38,941 nucleotides of DNA. Origin: Asparagopsis taxiformis. Taxonomy: Eukaryota; Rhodophyta; Florideophyceae; Bonnemaisoniales; Bonnemaisoniaceae. The notes under the pieces were generated by a model. That model made no database searches. It had not been told where the DNA came from and worked only from the letters and a program-made list of their open reading frames with translations. The position numbers and the translations under genes are program-made. The stretch is from NCBI GenBank assembly GCA_030407315.1, contig JALQPE010002149.1, forward strand, positions 1 to 38,941, read 5' to 3'. Numbering within the stretch: the stretch's first letter is position 1; each line of letters opens with the position of its first letter. Of this stretch, positions 30,401-38,941 are shown in pieces.

Positions 30401-31057
30401 TACATTATCATCCTTTAAACTGTGATCCATTGAAACTCGAATTTCATCACCTTCTTCCTCTGATTGCAATTCGTTTCTCTCCACATTTGGCTCTCTTCGC
30501 GACTGGAACCATTTCTGTAAATTCTCACTGAGTTCATCAGCTCCAAATTCATCGTTAGTTCTCGAAACACGCTGGAACCGAGACCTAATAGCCATATACT
30601 TCATTGTCCTGTCTGAATGGTACCCAGGACTTGTTTTACGGCATATTATGCATCCTTTCCCACACTGGTCAAATTGGAGTCTTTTGTGAGAGCTTTTAAA
30701 CCTTGAAACTCTAGTTATTGGGCTTTTTGGAAGCAAAGAGCTTTTTCGTTTTCTGTTAACATTCCCAGAAGCGTTCTTCCTTCTCATCGAGACCTTCATC
30801 TGCGGTGTCATTCTTGGTGCCTTCTTTACACATGTTTTTCGGCATCCTGAACATATAAATTTCGTCTCTAGTAACGCTTTGTCAGCCAAACATGTCTCAA
30901 TCGTCGTTTTTATGTCATTTATACGAATGAAAGAAGTCCCCTTTTGAATTTGGACATGTTCGGGGATCGTTAAGATAACATTTGCTAGTTGTTCAGTTAC
31001 CGGTCTGTTGGATGCAGCTTTTGAGCTGCATATGAAGCAGTGAGTCATTGGAAACAC
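27477..31057 (-). pseudogene. Zinc-finger mobile-element protein gene, main part
   Basis: Starts at ATG 31057. Frame 31057-29792 has four Cys/His clusters: HCFICSSK, FICSGCRKTC, CGKGCIICRK and CTRRCGICG; NTCNRCYCAFYNRLRRH follows. TAA 29792-29794 is passed by 50 coding-like codons in the same frame, then two one-base shifts near 29640 and 29580 lead to the frame that runs 29567-27477, itself crossed by TGA 29307-29309 and TAA 27894-27896. The central part has HPAWDNIDSKK and IGDIPDFHGTIMV, reminiscent of the RNase-H-like core of uncharacterised zinc-finger transposon proteins from invertebrates and algae. That resemblance is from memory and weak. The protein continues after the Gypsy insertion at 15548-15135. 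The intact gene would have exceeded 1300 codons. I do not recognise a named family. Confidence 0.6.
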
Positions 31058-31178
31058 GTAGGGGGTATCTGAGTTTTGGGGGGTCTTGTGATGTTAAAGC
31101 AGTCTCAAAAGTCGTTTACCAGGATTTCAGAATGTCTGAGAGTGGATTACCGATTCGGATGCAGGGAGAGGAAACGCT

Positions 31179-31244
31179 GTGCAATAGCTAATCGATCTAG
31201 ATGTATTGCATGCGCAATAGCTGGTCGATCGAGATGTGCTGCAA
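31179..31244. repeat. 33-bp tandem pair
   Basis: GCAATAGCT, then a TCGATC-AGATGT segment and a TGC end, occurs twice head to tail (about 31180-31212 and 31213-31245). The junction carries the dyad ATTGCATGCGCAAT. The copies differ at a few positions. Confidence 0.5.
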
Positions 31245-31631
31245 TCTGGATAATGGCTTACTGCTATCCAGACGAACAGATTGATGCAGCAGCAGCAAGT
31301 GATGGAGGCCAATGATTGGCCGAGCACATACAGTGGAAATAGAGCCATCACAGCGAAAGTGTATCGAATGATCGATATATGCTATTATATAGCAGCACTG
31401 CATTACGTAAGACTGTATTATTAATTATGATACAGAGGCATCCTCATTGGACGAAGACATGGATCTTCAGCTTGAGGATAGAGCAAAGTGATGTATTCCA
31501 TGATGGAAGCATCACAGCTACAGGTTCACTCTGATAGAGAGCTTCCACTAGTACGATGACTAGGTTAGGGCTAGAGTGGAACCTGTTGTTTGTTGGCACT
31601 TTAGAAGTACCTACAGCGTGCGGCATCTGCC

Positions 31632-31639
31632 TATAAATA
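31632..31639 (+). promoter_or_regulatory. Candidate TATA box
   Basis: TATAAATA in the plus orientation, followed 140 bp later by an ATG but no recognisable gene. It could drive a small or non-coding transcript; the only evidence is the consensus. Confidence 0.25.
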
Positions 31640-32336
31640 GTGCGACAAGATGTCGTGCAAGGGGAGGAGAGGAAAAGCAAGAAGCAACGAGCAAACCCAA
31701 GCATCTCCAGAAACCCGGCCTTTGTGGCTTCCTGTTATCGCCTCTAGTATTTCCCTCTATTCCTTGGGTGTCCATGTCGACAAAGCCATTTTATTCCACA
31801 AACGCAACCGTTAAACAAAATTCCAAGCTCGTAGGAAGGTAGAGGACAGTACGAAGGTTTGGTCTGGAATGTTTTTAAAGCTCTCGAGGCTTTGTGATAC
31901 CCATCCCAAAAGGTGTGAAAATTAGACTTCCTTCTTCGTCGGCATCCCATTTCCCCCACAAAGTCCACTGTATGGAATGGAATCGAATAAGATCGCTGGC
32001 GCTCGAAATTCCGTCTTAGCATACGTCTTTTATCATAAAATAACCCTAAATGGCCACTTTTGGCAAAAGTAAAGCGCGTTTGCCTGGACTGTAAATGTAT
32101 CGCGCAATTTGCCTGGGTTAATCTCCATTGGGAACTATTGTGGATCTCAGGATGCTAATACAAGACAGCCTGTCATAGACATCGCCGGCGATCTCAAGAT
32201 ACGACAAATAGAGATATATTGATTAGTAAATACAATAAGTGAGGGAGGAGACGAAGGTCTCACATTCCCTCACATTAGACAACTACGGCCTTTCGTTCAC
32301 GCTGCATCTTTTCATTCGTCGAAGTGCTTTAGAAGA

Positions 32337-33467
32337 ATGAGATTCATCCAGACTAATTCAGCTATTTTGCATCTATGCTTGCTTCTTGTTCTCCTGACAT
32401 ACACAACGATATGTATCGCTTCGCCCAGCTCTGTGGTTTTTGAGGGCCCCAAAGATCGCTTTTCTGACCGCAGTATACAGCAGTTATTCACCTCAATTCA
32501 TCAAAAGCACCACTCGAAAACAACAGTTCTTCAAAGCTCTCTACGAAGATTTTACCAATCTCGTCGGAACCCAAAGCTCGACAAACTTGTGAACAGTATC
32601 CAGCATCCACATTACAGATCGCAGTATGACTCACATCTTCACAGTATCGGCCGACAGATAAATGGTTTTACTGGTAACGAGTGCAGCTCAGATTCAGACT
32701 GTGCGGGACTGCGATTTTGCGCCAGGTCTGTACGTGGAGTCCTCAATCCTTGTTCTGGTCTTTCAGGTTGTTTTTGCTACCCTGAAGACCCATCGGATTT
32801 TTCCTGCTCTTGCGATGACCCGGGATGTCTAGATGGTGATGTTTGCGTTGATCTAGGAAGTGATTCTGGATGTGTGACAACCGATCTGAACTTCCGACTA
32901 CAAGTATGTGAGACTCCATTACCCTCTCCAACTGCGGGCTTTTTTGGCATGGGTTCGTTCTCGTTGGACAGTTGCTCAGAAGACGCTAATTGTGCTGGGC
33001 CTCGACAGTGTGCCAAGATTGATAACGGTGAAATTGTGCCCTGCTCCACCTCATCAGATTGTTTCTGTATTCCAATTGATGAAAATTTACTCAGATGCTC
33101 ATGTGATGATCTGGAATGTCTTGATGGGGATGTTTGTGTTGGTGTAGGAGACGAAGATGGTTCCTTGTGCATTGCAAGCGATATTGAAAATTTCACGCCG
33201 CTAGACTGCACGTCTCCAACTGCATCTGTCGCTTATTCAAAGAGTTTGACAAGCTTCGTAAGTAATAGTGATAAAACAAAACGTGTTAATTCAGAGACTG
33301 TACCGTCTCGGGGTATTCACCACTTTGTCTTGTTCCGATACTGTTGTTATTTCAGGGCAGTGTATCCCGGAGTAATCAACCAGCTTCAGCGATACCAATT
33401 CCAGTTATTTCAGGGTGTAGCAACCCGGAGTAATCTGCGAAGTAGCCCAACGCGTTCAAGTCGATAG
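32337..33467 (+). CDS. Secreted cysteine-rich protein, 3' end replaced by Copia LTR
   Basis: 376 codons as read. ATG 32337 opens a classic signal peptide (MRFIQTN, then a Leu-rich core, likely cleaved near ICIA/SP). A basic region follows, then two tandem cysteine modules of about 80 residues. Each has the order C-x5-C-x5-C ... CFC ... CSCDDxxCLDGDVCV ... C ... C (about residues 115-190 and 215-283). The matched Cys pattern suggests two disulfide-bonded extracellular domains; I do not recognise a family. From base 33227 the sequence is the left Copia LTR, so residues from about 297 to the stop are LTR read as protein (AYSKSLTSFVSN onward). The native C-terminus is therefore lost or lies beyond the Copia element. 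It is the only likely host gene in the window. Confidence 0.75.
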   Translation: MRFIQTNSAILHLCLLLVLLTYTTICIASPSSVVFEGPKDRFSDRSIQQLFTSIHQKHHSKTTVLQSSLRRFYQSRRNPKLDKLVNSIQHPHYRSQYDSHLHSIGRQINGFTGNECSSDSDCAGLRFCARSVRGVLNPCSGLSGCFCYPEDPSDFSCSCDDPGCLDGDVCVDLGSDSGCVTTDLNFRLQVCETPLPSPTAGFFGMGSFSLDSCSEDANCAGPRQCAKIDNGEIVPCSTSSDCFCIPIDENLLRCSCDDLECLDGDVCVGVGDEDGSLCIASDIENFTPLDCTSPTASVAYSKSLTSFVSNSDKTKRVNSETVPSRGIHHFVLFRYCCYFRAVYPGVINQLQRYQFQLFQGVATRSNLRSSPTRSSR

Positions 33468-33689
33468 CCGGGGTTAAAGATACCCAGGGCCTTCGTCTAT
33501 CATGCGGTTTTGCAATAGAATTGCGTTGTGACGTGAAGTCTTTCTCTCGGTTTAATTTCGTAGTTGGTTGTGTTGATGATTCTCTTCATCTGTTCTAGCT
33601 AGGATATAAATATAGTTCTAATTGTTTCTATCTTACCGTTGTAATAATTAGTTTTCTGTAGGTGATTATCCGTTGCGATAATAACTACA
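33227..33689 (-). repeat. Copia 3' LTR
   Basis: On the minus strand it starts TGTAGTTATTATCG and ends AATAAGCGACA. The inner edge (33689) is set by the TG and is less certain than the outer edge, since the other copy is cut there and the purine run before it is separated by about ten bases. A TATA-like ATATTTATAT (minus strand, 33604-33614) fits the U3 promoter. Confidence 0.82.
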
Positions 33690-33709
33690 GCTTGAATAAT
33701 TCTTTTTTG

Positions 33710-36700
33710 TTAACGCTTGAAGTCCGACACTAGAACCTTTTCTTTTTCGGAACGGCTTGTTCCGAACTCGTAAATTTCTGCCCAGCCAGTTGCTTCAATG
33801 GCGATGGAATTGGTTTTCATCAATTGTATTAGAGGATGCTGTGTGGTGACGATCTTGTCTCGAGTAAGTCCGTCTGCGGGGTTCTTCGATCCTGGAATCC
33901 AACCAATGGTCCTTATTTCCCCGCGCATGTGCGACTCGCGCAATGCCGATACGTCTATCTGTAGTCGTTTCTCGAGTGTTGGTGCATGTTTTGCAACGCA
34001 GTTGAATGTAGTTCTCGAGTCTATGTATATGTCCAAGTGTATCTTACGCTTCAGTATTTCTTCCATTGTATGCTTGACAATGAAAGCTTCGTCATATCCA
34101 TTGACAAGTGCAAGAATCTCAGCAGCCATAACTGATCTGGTGATACGTCTACACTTCTTACTGCCGTAATGGATAATATTAGCCTTTCCTTGTCCATCTG
34201 CAAGGATGATTAAAAATCCAGCTTGAGAAGATAATCCTTCACTGTTCCCGAAAGATGAGTCTGTGAATAAGATAAGATGAATTGTGTTTTCATCAAGATG
34301 GATATATCGTAATCCATCTTTGCTGCTATTCAAACAGCATTTGACAATATCCTCGAGATTTTTCTTTGATGAAAGACTTCCTTGAGTGATTTGTGCAGTT
34401 AGTAGTTGTACAGGGCTACATAGATCCGGTCTGCATGAAGTTGAAACGTATTGGATCTTAGCTCGTGTACTGATTGCTTCTTCCTTAGATTCAGGGATGT
34501 TTAGATTACACAGTTTGTCCCGTTGTGTGAGATTGTATGCGCCAGAAAGTTCTCGAGTGATAGTGGATCCATTGAATGTACAACTCGACCCCAATGACAA
34601 GATTCTTCGTGGCTTTGTTTTGAATTCCTTCGAATGTTGTTCTTCATCCTGAAGAAACTGTTTGCATCCGACTCCAAACGAGTCATCTACTTGAAGAATC
34701 GTAATACTCGGAAATGAAACTCTGGTATCATCGGATTCGTGTCTGTAGAGTAGACAGTTGTCGGTAGTACATGGAGTCATTCCAATTTTCGTAACGTGGT
34801 GATCACGATATGTTATAAACCAATAGAGTCCTGATTCTGGTATGCCGTAGAGGGGTTTAACAGCCAAAAGTACAGCATCGTCAGGAAGTTGCATTTCGGA
34901 AGGTCGATGGAGAAAAACTTTCCTCAGCAGACTGTCCTTGCTTTGTATGTAGGCTTGGGTGATATCCCGTACATACGGAGTGTGCTGTGGGTACATTGCA
35001 GCAATACATAGTGCAATACGTTGGCCAAAACGCGAGATAGTAGGTGCTTTTGTAGGTACACCTCGGCTTGACATATCACGGTAGTTCTGAGCAACCAATC
35101 TTGATTTTTCTTTGACAGTACCGTTATCAATTTTCTTGATGGTGTCAACCCATCTGGTACCATATATTCTAGTGCCTGGGGGCACCTCAGATCTTGATAC
35201 GATCTTGAATACACCAGCTTCTTGTAGTCCTCTCAGTTCTTGCTGTCTGGAGTCATGGAATTGACTATTATTACCGGTTACCAAGATGAGGTTGGCGTTA
35301 GGCATGGGTTCTTGAAACAAAGAACATAGTGCTTCTGGTGTAATTTCGTCTGAAGTATGATTGTCAATCATATTGTCTTCTGTATTGTGAGAACGGTCGT
35401 GTTTCACAACGTGAGAACGGAACAGCTTCCGCCCGTTCGGTAGTTGGACACACACAGTCTCGTTTTCCTTCCAAATGAATTTGAAGGGACCTTCCCATGT
35501 GTCTGTCTTTGGACGATATACGCGTACTGGTGCTCCAAAGTGGAGTTTGTCAAGGTCAGGTCGCTCCTTGCCGTATGGTCCACGGTAGCGCAGTCCGAAA
35601 GTGACCTTTCGTTTCGTTTGCTCCTGTTCTACTTCTCGTATTGCAGCATCAATTGCACGGGCTCGTTCGATTTGTTGGGGAGCAGGGCAATTACGGGCAG
35701 GTTTTGGCATTGCACCAAACACACAGAGGGTTGGACATAAGCCTTCTGGGCCAATTGTACTATTCACGCAGTGTACAGCCATTTGGAGTATGTCTGTGGA
35801 CTTTTCCTTGGGCAGATCAGCCTCTAATTTCTGGAACGCCTTTCGAAGTGGGGCGTGATATCTCTCAACATGAGACATTGAGGCTGGGTTTTCGATTGGA
35901 CTATGCAGTAACTCGATTCCGGTAGACGTAGCAGAACTTATAAACTCGCGTGAAGTGAATTGAGATCCTTGGTCGAGACGAAGATAATCTGGAGGTCCCA
36001 TGTAGACATGTGTCCAGATGCGTGTGAATGTTTTCCACACTTCTGTTGCTGAGATGTTCTTGAGGAATGATGCGGCAGCGAAATGTGTTGTCTCATCTAC
36101 AGCGTGGAGTACAGGCTTGCCTCCCAAATACATAATGTCGACGGCTACGACACTATTAAACCTTCCGTCTTCAGTGCCAATTGACAGTTTGAAACGTTTA
36201 GGTTTGGAAGCATGTTTAGAACACACCTTACATCTTTCCGTGAGTTGTTCGATCGCGTCTCTAACGTCCTTACGACAATCTTCTTTCCGAGCTCGCCGCA
36301 ATAAATTGTACAGCGTAGAAACAGTCGGATGGCCGAATGATCTATGGAGTTTCTTGAGCTCTTCGTAGGTGAACATTGCCACATTCGGTGACCAGTTATA
36401 GACGAGTAGGTCATTCTGGACCTGGAGGGGTAGTTCAATGTCATTGAACAGTAGGCAATCTCGTTGAATGCTCAAGTCAATCCCAGTATTCTTCAGATCT
36501 ACCCGACTTAGCAAGGTTTTGCAGTTTTCACTCAAAATGTGAAAGTTGATGTCACAGATCATTCCAAATTTGGGAAATGGGATGGATATTTTGGCAGTAC
36601 CAATAGATCTATGTTTGCTCCCAAGTCCATAGATTTTTCGTGAATCCTTCTTAATATTCGCAACAATCCCAAATTCTGTGCAATATGCGCGATACTGGAA

Positions 36701-38062
36701 GATGCTCATAAGACTCAATCTGTTTGCTCCTGTGTCAATGATCATTCCATTGAATTCTGATGAGCGCTCGGTCTCCAATAGTGCTCTTTCCATCTTTTCC
36801 ATGTGATGTTTGCGGTCAGCGTAAAATCCGCAACTGTGGAGGAAAACGTTGTTGGAGAGTGCAGATTCCAGCTGTTTGTTGATATCACATACTTCCGTCG
36901 TGATTAATCCAGCATTTTGGTCTTCCTCATTCTCGCTTGCTTCGCTTTCGTACACGTCGCTGTGATCATCGGTTAGGAATACGCTGTAAACGTCATCAAC
37001 GGAAAGGTATGCGTTTTGCGTCCGGAGTTTCTTCAATGCATTGTCGACTTCTAGTTTGGGATGGAATCTATTGGCTAGATGGTCAGCCCCACATACCCAG
37101 CATCCTTTGATCTTCGACAATGTCCTCCTTGAAGTTCCTGGCCTTTTTCCATCTCGTTTGTATGGAATAATCCTTCGCTCTGCGCCTCCCTTGAACCGCT
37201 GGCCGATCCCGAAGAAAGCATCTCCATTATCTCCCTCGTCGCAGTAGTTTCCAGCAGATCGCGGTTCGCTGGACAAGAATGACGCGATTCTTTGGTTTGC
37301 CTCGTGCGCAGTGAGAGGCGTATTGATCTTAAGGGCTCGTCGGACGTGTTCTATATTGGTTGCAGTAATAATCTGATCCCTTAGGAAAATGCCCTCGCGG
37401 TACTTTGTGTCGAGTTGGCGCTGTATGTTGCTCAGCCTAGCAGACATTTCTCGGAATACCGAAAGTTGCGATTTATCGGGGTGTCGTTTGAACCATGTCC
37501 GTAGTCGTGTTTCGTGCCATTCGCTCAACAGTCTGGATCTCTGTTCGTCAGATGTGAACCAAGAAAGCAGCTGATTTAGCGCATCTTTGTAGCTCTTCAC
37601 CTTTCCTTTGACATGCGAATCGTAGTACGATAATGCTGCACCGTCAAGCATAATTGGGATACCTCGTAGCATCTCTTCCTCTGAAACATTGCACATTTCA
37701 GCAGCAAGTTCAAATACTTCGATAGTGCCGATCAAGTCCTCATCCCAGAGGCCATTGTATTTTGGCCTGTTTCCAAATGCCTTGATCAGACCTTGTAAAC
37801 TTACTGAGCTTTGCTGTGCACTCCCAGTGATAGAGTCGCCTTGAACAGAATTATTCGTCTCTACATCATTATCACCCTTTTCTTTGATAATTTTGTCAAA
37901 TCTGTATTCCAGGGCTTTAGGAATTGACTTAGCCCTTTCTGCAGCTTCGACCGCTATGTCTTCCTTGTGTTCCTTAGTTGTTTCTTTAACCAAGGGACAT
38001 TCATCACTTTGCCAACATTCAATCAATGCTTTTAGCTTTGAGAAACCACGTCTCTGATACAC
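33710..38062 (-). CDS. Copia Gag-Pol polyprotein
   Basis: 1450 codons without interruption. Gag-like helical region (about 85-290); zinc-knuckle variant CWVCGADHLANRFH (321-334), ending in His rather than Cys; protease IIDTGANRLS (Asp 443); integrase with H573, H578, C611, C614 and catalytic D642, D697, E733; reverse transcriptase with Asp 1033 (VRDITQAY) and LQVDDSF (Asp 1126 and 1127; Gln where most Copia RTs have Tyr); RNase H with D1268, E1315, D1348 and D1397. All catalytic residues are present, so this copy could be active apart from the N-terminal frame question (next entry). The stop is TAA 33710-33712. The RT variant resembles Copia elements reported from red algae and fungi; clade assignment needs a tree. 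Confidence 0.9.
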   Translation of the reverse strand: MYQRRGFSKLKALIECWQSDECPLVKETTKEHKEDIAVEAAERAKSIPKALEYRFDKIIKEKGDNDVETNNSVQGDSITGSAQQSSVSLQGLIKAFGNRPKYNGLWDEDLIGTIEVFELAAEMCNVSEEEMLRGIPIMLDGAALSYYDSHVKGKVKSYKDALNQLLSWFTSDEQRSRLLSEWHETRLRTWFKRHPDKSQLSVFREMSARLSNIQRQLDTKYREGIFLRDQIITATNIEHVRRALKINTPLTAHEANQRIASFLSSEPRSAGNYCDEGDNGDAFFGIGQRFKGGAERRIIPYKRDGKRPGTSRRTLSKIKGCWVCGADHLANRFHPKLEVDNALKKLRTQNAYLSVDDVYSVFLTDDHSDVYESEASENEEDQNAGLITTEVCDINKQLESALSNNVFLHSCGFYADRKHHMEKMERALLETERSSEFNGMIIDTGANRLSLMSIFQYRAYCTEFGIVANIKKDSRKIYGLGSKHRSIGTAKISIPFPKFGMICDINFHILSENCKTLLSRVDLKNTGIDLSIQRDCLLFNDIELPLQVQNDLLVYNWSPNVAMFTYEELKKLHRSFGHPTVSTLYNLLRRARKEDCRKDVRDAIEQLTERCKVCSKHASKPKRFKLSIGTEDGRFNSVVAVDIMYLGGKPVLHAVDETTHFAAASFLKNISATEVWKTFTRIWTHVYMGPPDYLRLDQGSQFTSREFISSATSTGIELLHSPIENPASMSHVERYHAPLRKAFQKLEADLPKEKSTDILQMAVHCVNSTIGPEGLCPTLCVFGAMPKPARNCPAPQQIERARAIDAAIREVEQEQTKRKVTFGLRYRGPYGKERPDLDKLHFGAPVRVYRPKTDTWEGPFKFIWKENETVCVQLPNGRKLFRSHVVKHDRSHNTEDNMIDNHTSDEITPEALCSLFQEPMPNANLILVTGNNSQFHDSRQQELRGLQEAGVFKIVSRSEVPPGTRIYGTRWVDTIKKIDNGTVKEKSRLVAQNYRDMSSRGVPTKAPTISRFGQRIALCIAAMYPQHTPYVRDITQAYIQSKDSLLRKVFLHRPSEMQLPDDAVLLAVKPLYGIPESGLYWFITYRDHHVTKIGMTPCTTDNCLLYRHESDDTRVSFPSITILQVDDSFGVGCKQFLQDEEQHSKEFKTKPRRILSLGSSCTFNGSTITRELSGAYNLTQRDKLCNLNIPESKEEAISTRAKIQYVSTSCRPDLCSPVQLLTAQITQGSLSSKKNLEDIVKCCLNSSKDGLRYIHLDENTIHLILFTDSSFGNSEGLSSQAGFLIILADGQGKANIIHYGSKKCRRITRSVMAAEILALVNGYDEAFIVKHTMEEILKRKIHLDIYIDSRTTFNCVAKHAPTLEKRLQIDVSALRESHMRGEIRTIGWIPGSKNPADGLTRDKIVTTQHPLIQLMKTNSIAIEATGWAEIYEFGTSRSEKEKVLVSDFKR

Positions 38063-38295
38063 AATATGCCATGGGAGAGCAGGATGTTTCTTATGCTAGT
38101 AATCTCATTGCCAGTCAAATTCTGCAGTCCAACTAGCGAAAAGTCACCAGTGAAGTCGCACCATATTGTAGTGGAAGGTACTTCAGTAATCCCAGTATAT
38201 GTTTTGCACCATTCTTCCACGTATTTACGCAGTGATTCCTTGTAGATGGCGAGCGTTTCCGCGTTTGAAGTTTGCGGAGGTGGACGGGGATCCAT
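38032..38295 (-). CDS. Copia gag N-terminal frame, overlapping the polyprotein frame
   Basis: 87 codons from ATG 38295 (MDPRPPPQTSNAETL) to a stop at 38032, overlapping the polyprotein frame by 31 bases. The polyprotein frame has no good ATG near its 5' end, and this frame looks like the missing Gag start (KYVEEWCKTYTG, FTGDFSLVGLQNL). Joining them needs the equivalent of one lost base in the overlap. A true one-base deletion, an assembly error or ribosomal frameshifting would all fit. Frameshifting so near the N-terminus would be unusual, so an indel is favoured. Confidence 0.6.
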   Translation of the reverse strand: MDPRPPPQTSNAETLAIYKESLRKYVEEWCKTYTGITEVPSTTIWCDFTGDFSLVGLQNLTGNEITSIRNILLSHGILCIRDVVSQS

Positions 38296-38488
38296 TGTAA
38301 TATGCTCATATCATGCCGTTTTCATGCTCTGGATTGTTCCTAAGCCATTTTCGTCATTTGATGAGCCGTGTTGTTAACCAACCGGTAACCTCAATGTTGA
38401 TTTCGTTTTTCAGGTTCCATTCTTGTTATCCTTTGTTTCAGTTCTCAATTGCGAATGAAAGAAGGTAGAAAAGCAGAGTTTATATAAC
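38296..38488 (-). other. Copia 5' leader
   Basis: A 193-bp untranslated leader between the 5' LTR and the gag start. The bases following the LTR (GTTATATAAACTC on the minus strand) do not begin with TGG, and I could not match them to a tRNA primer by eye. Confidence 0.5.
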
Positions 38489-38941
38489 TGTCGCTTATTC
38501 AAAGAGTTGACAAGCTTCGTAAGTAATAGTGATAAAACAAAACGTGTTAATTCAGAGACTGTACCGTCTCGGGGTATTCACCACTTTGTCTGTTCCGATA
38601 CTGTTGTTATTTCAGGGCAGTGTATCCCGGAGTAATCAACCAGCTTCAGCGATACCAATTCCAGTTATTTCAGGGTGTAGCAACCCGGAGTAATCTGCGA
38701 AGTAGCCCAACGCGTTCAAGTCGATAGCCGGGGTTAAAGATACCCAGGGCCTTCGTCTATCATGCGGTTTTGCAATAGAATTGCGTTGTGACGTGAATTC
38801 TTTCTCTCGGTTTAATTTCGTAGTTTGTGTGTGATGATTCTCTTCATCTATTCAGCTAGGATATAAATATAGTTCTAATTGTTTCTATCTTACCGTTGTA
38901 ATAATTAGTTTTCTGTAGGTGATTATCCGTTGCGATAATAA
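38489..38941 (-). repeat. Copia 5' LTR, cut by window end
   Basis: 453 bp matching 33227-33684. It stops at the window edge about five bases before the expected TG end on the minus strand. Confidence 0.88.

Larger units (their letters stand above)
31058..32336. other. Gene-free stretch between element gene and secreted-protein gene
   Basis: No gene that I support. The left part should hold the promoter of the minus-strand zinc-finger gene; the right part that of the secreted-protein gene. Contents: a 33-bp tandem pair at 31179-31244, a TATAAATA at 31632-31639 and an 88-codon plus-strand frame at 31576-31842 with no motif. Confidence 0.5.
33227..38941 (-). mobile_element. Ty1/Copia retrotransposon, cut by window end
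   Basis: A minus-strand LTR element. The 3' LTR is at left (33227-33689) and the 5' LTR at right (38489 to the window end, apparently about five bases short). The polyprotein order protease-integrase-RT-RNase H is that of Ty1/Copia. The target duplication cannot be checked because the right flank is outside the window; the left flank ends GCATC. The two LTRs agree over about 455 bp except for roughly five single-base gaps and two or three substitutions, so the insertion is young. Confidence 0.92.

Noticed and set aside
32777..33211. 144-codon minus-strand frame opposite the cysteine-rich gene
   Set aside because: An antisense shadow; the plus frame has a signal peptide and repeated cysteine pattern.

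Overview
The window looks like a transposon-rich, gene-poor stretch of a eukaryotic nuclear genome. Nearly every recognisable protein belongs to a mobile element: a chromodomain Ty3/Gypsy element, a Ty1/Copia element, a Tnp2/Plavaka-like transposase, a DUF7869-type protein, and a zinc-finger element protein I cannot name. Long intronless reading frames and a cysteine-rich secreted protein would suit a compact-gene alga. My best guess is a florideophyte red alga of the Chondrus/Gracilaria kind. This is inference from gene style, not proof; no rRNA, tRNA or organelle gene is visible to settle it.

Layout. (1) 980-7606: a candidate mobile module. It holds a plus-strand gene joining a ParB-like domain to a beta-class DNA methyltransferase (980-3933), a DUF7869-type gene (4201-6700) and, converging on it, a second ParB-like gene (7606-6780, minus). 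All are frame-broken. (2) 8402-8790: nested palindromes, followed by a minus-strand Tnp2/Plavaka-like transposase gene (12714-8911) that is open except for one TGA. (3) 13674-13814: a 141-bp near-perfect hairpin. (4) 14516-15160: a 35-bp palindromic repeat array at the 3' end of a minus-strand zinc-finger element gene. That gene runs 31057-27477 and resumes at 15548-15135. (5) 15549-27471: an 11.9-kb Ty3/Gypsy chromovirus sitting inside that gene, with near-identical LTRs, a GTAGG target duplication and an extra antisense frame. (6) 32337-33226: a secreted cysteine-rich protein gene whose 3' end is replaced by the LTR of (7) a minus-strand Ty1/Copia element (33227 to the window end) with a 1450-residue polyprotein.

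How it fits together. The order of events can be partly read: the zinc-finger element was present first and the Gypsy element inserted into its open frame; separately, the Copia element landed in the cysteine-rich gene. LTR comparisons show both retroelements to be recent. Even so, the Gypsy gag and pol, the ParB-methyltransferase gene and the zinc-finger gene carry many one-base frame shifts and several in-frame stops. Residual indel errors in the assembly, copying from defective masters, and true decay are all possible, and the evidence for each is kept separate below.
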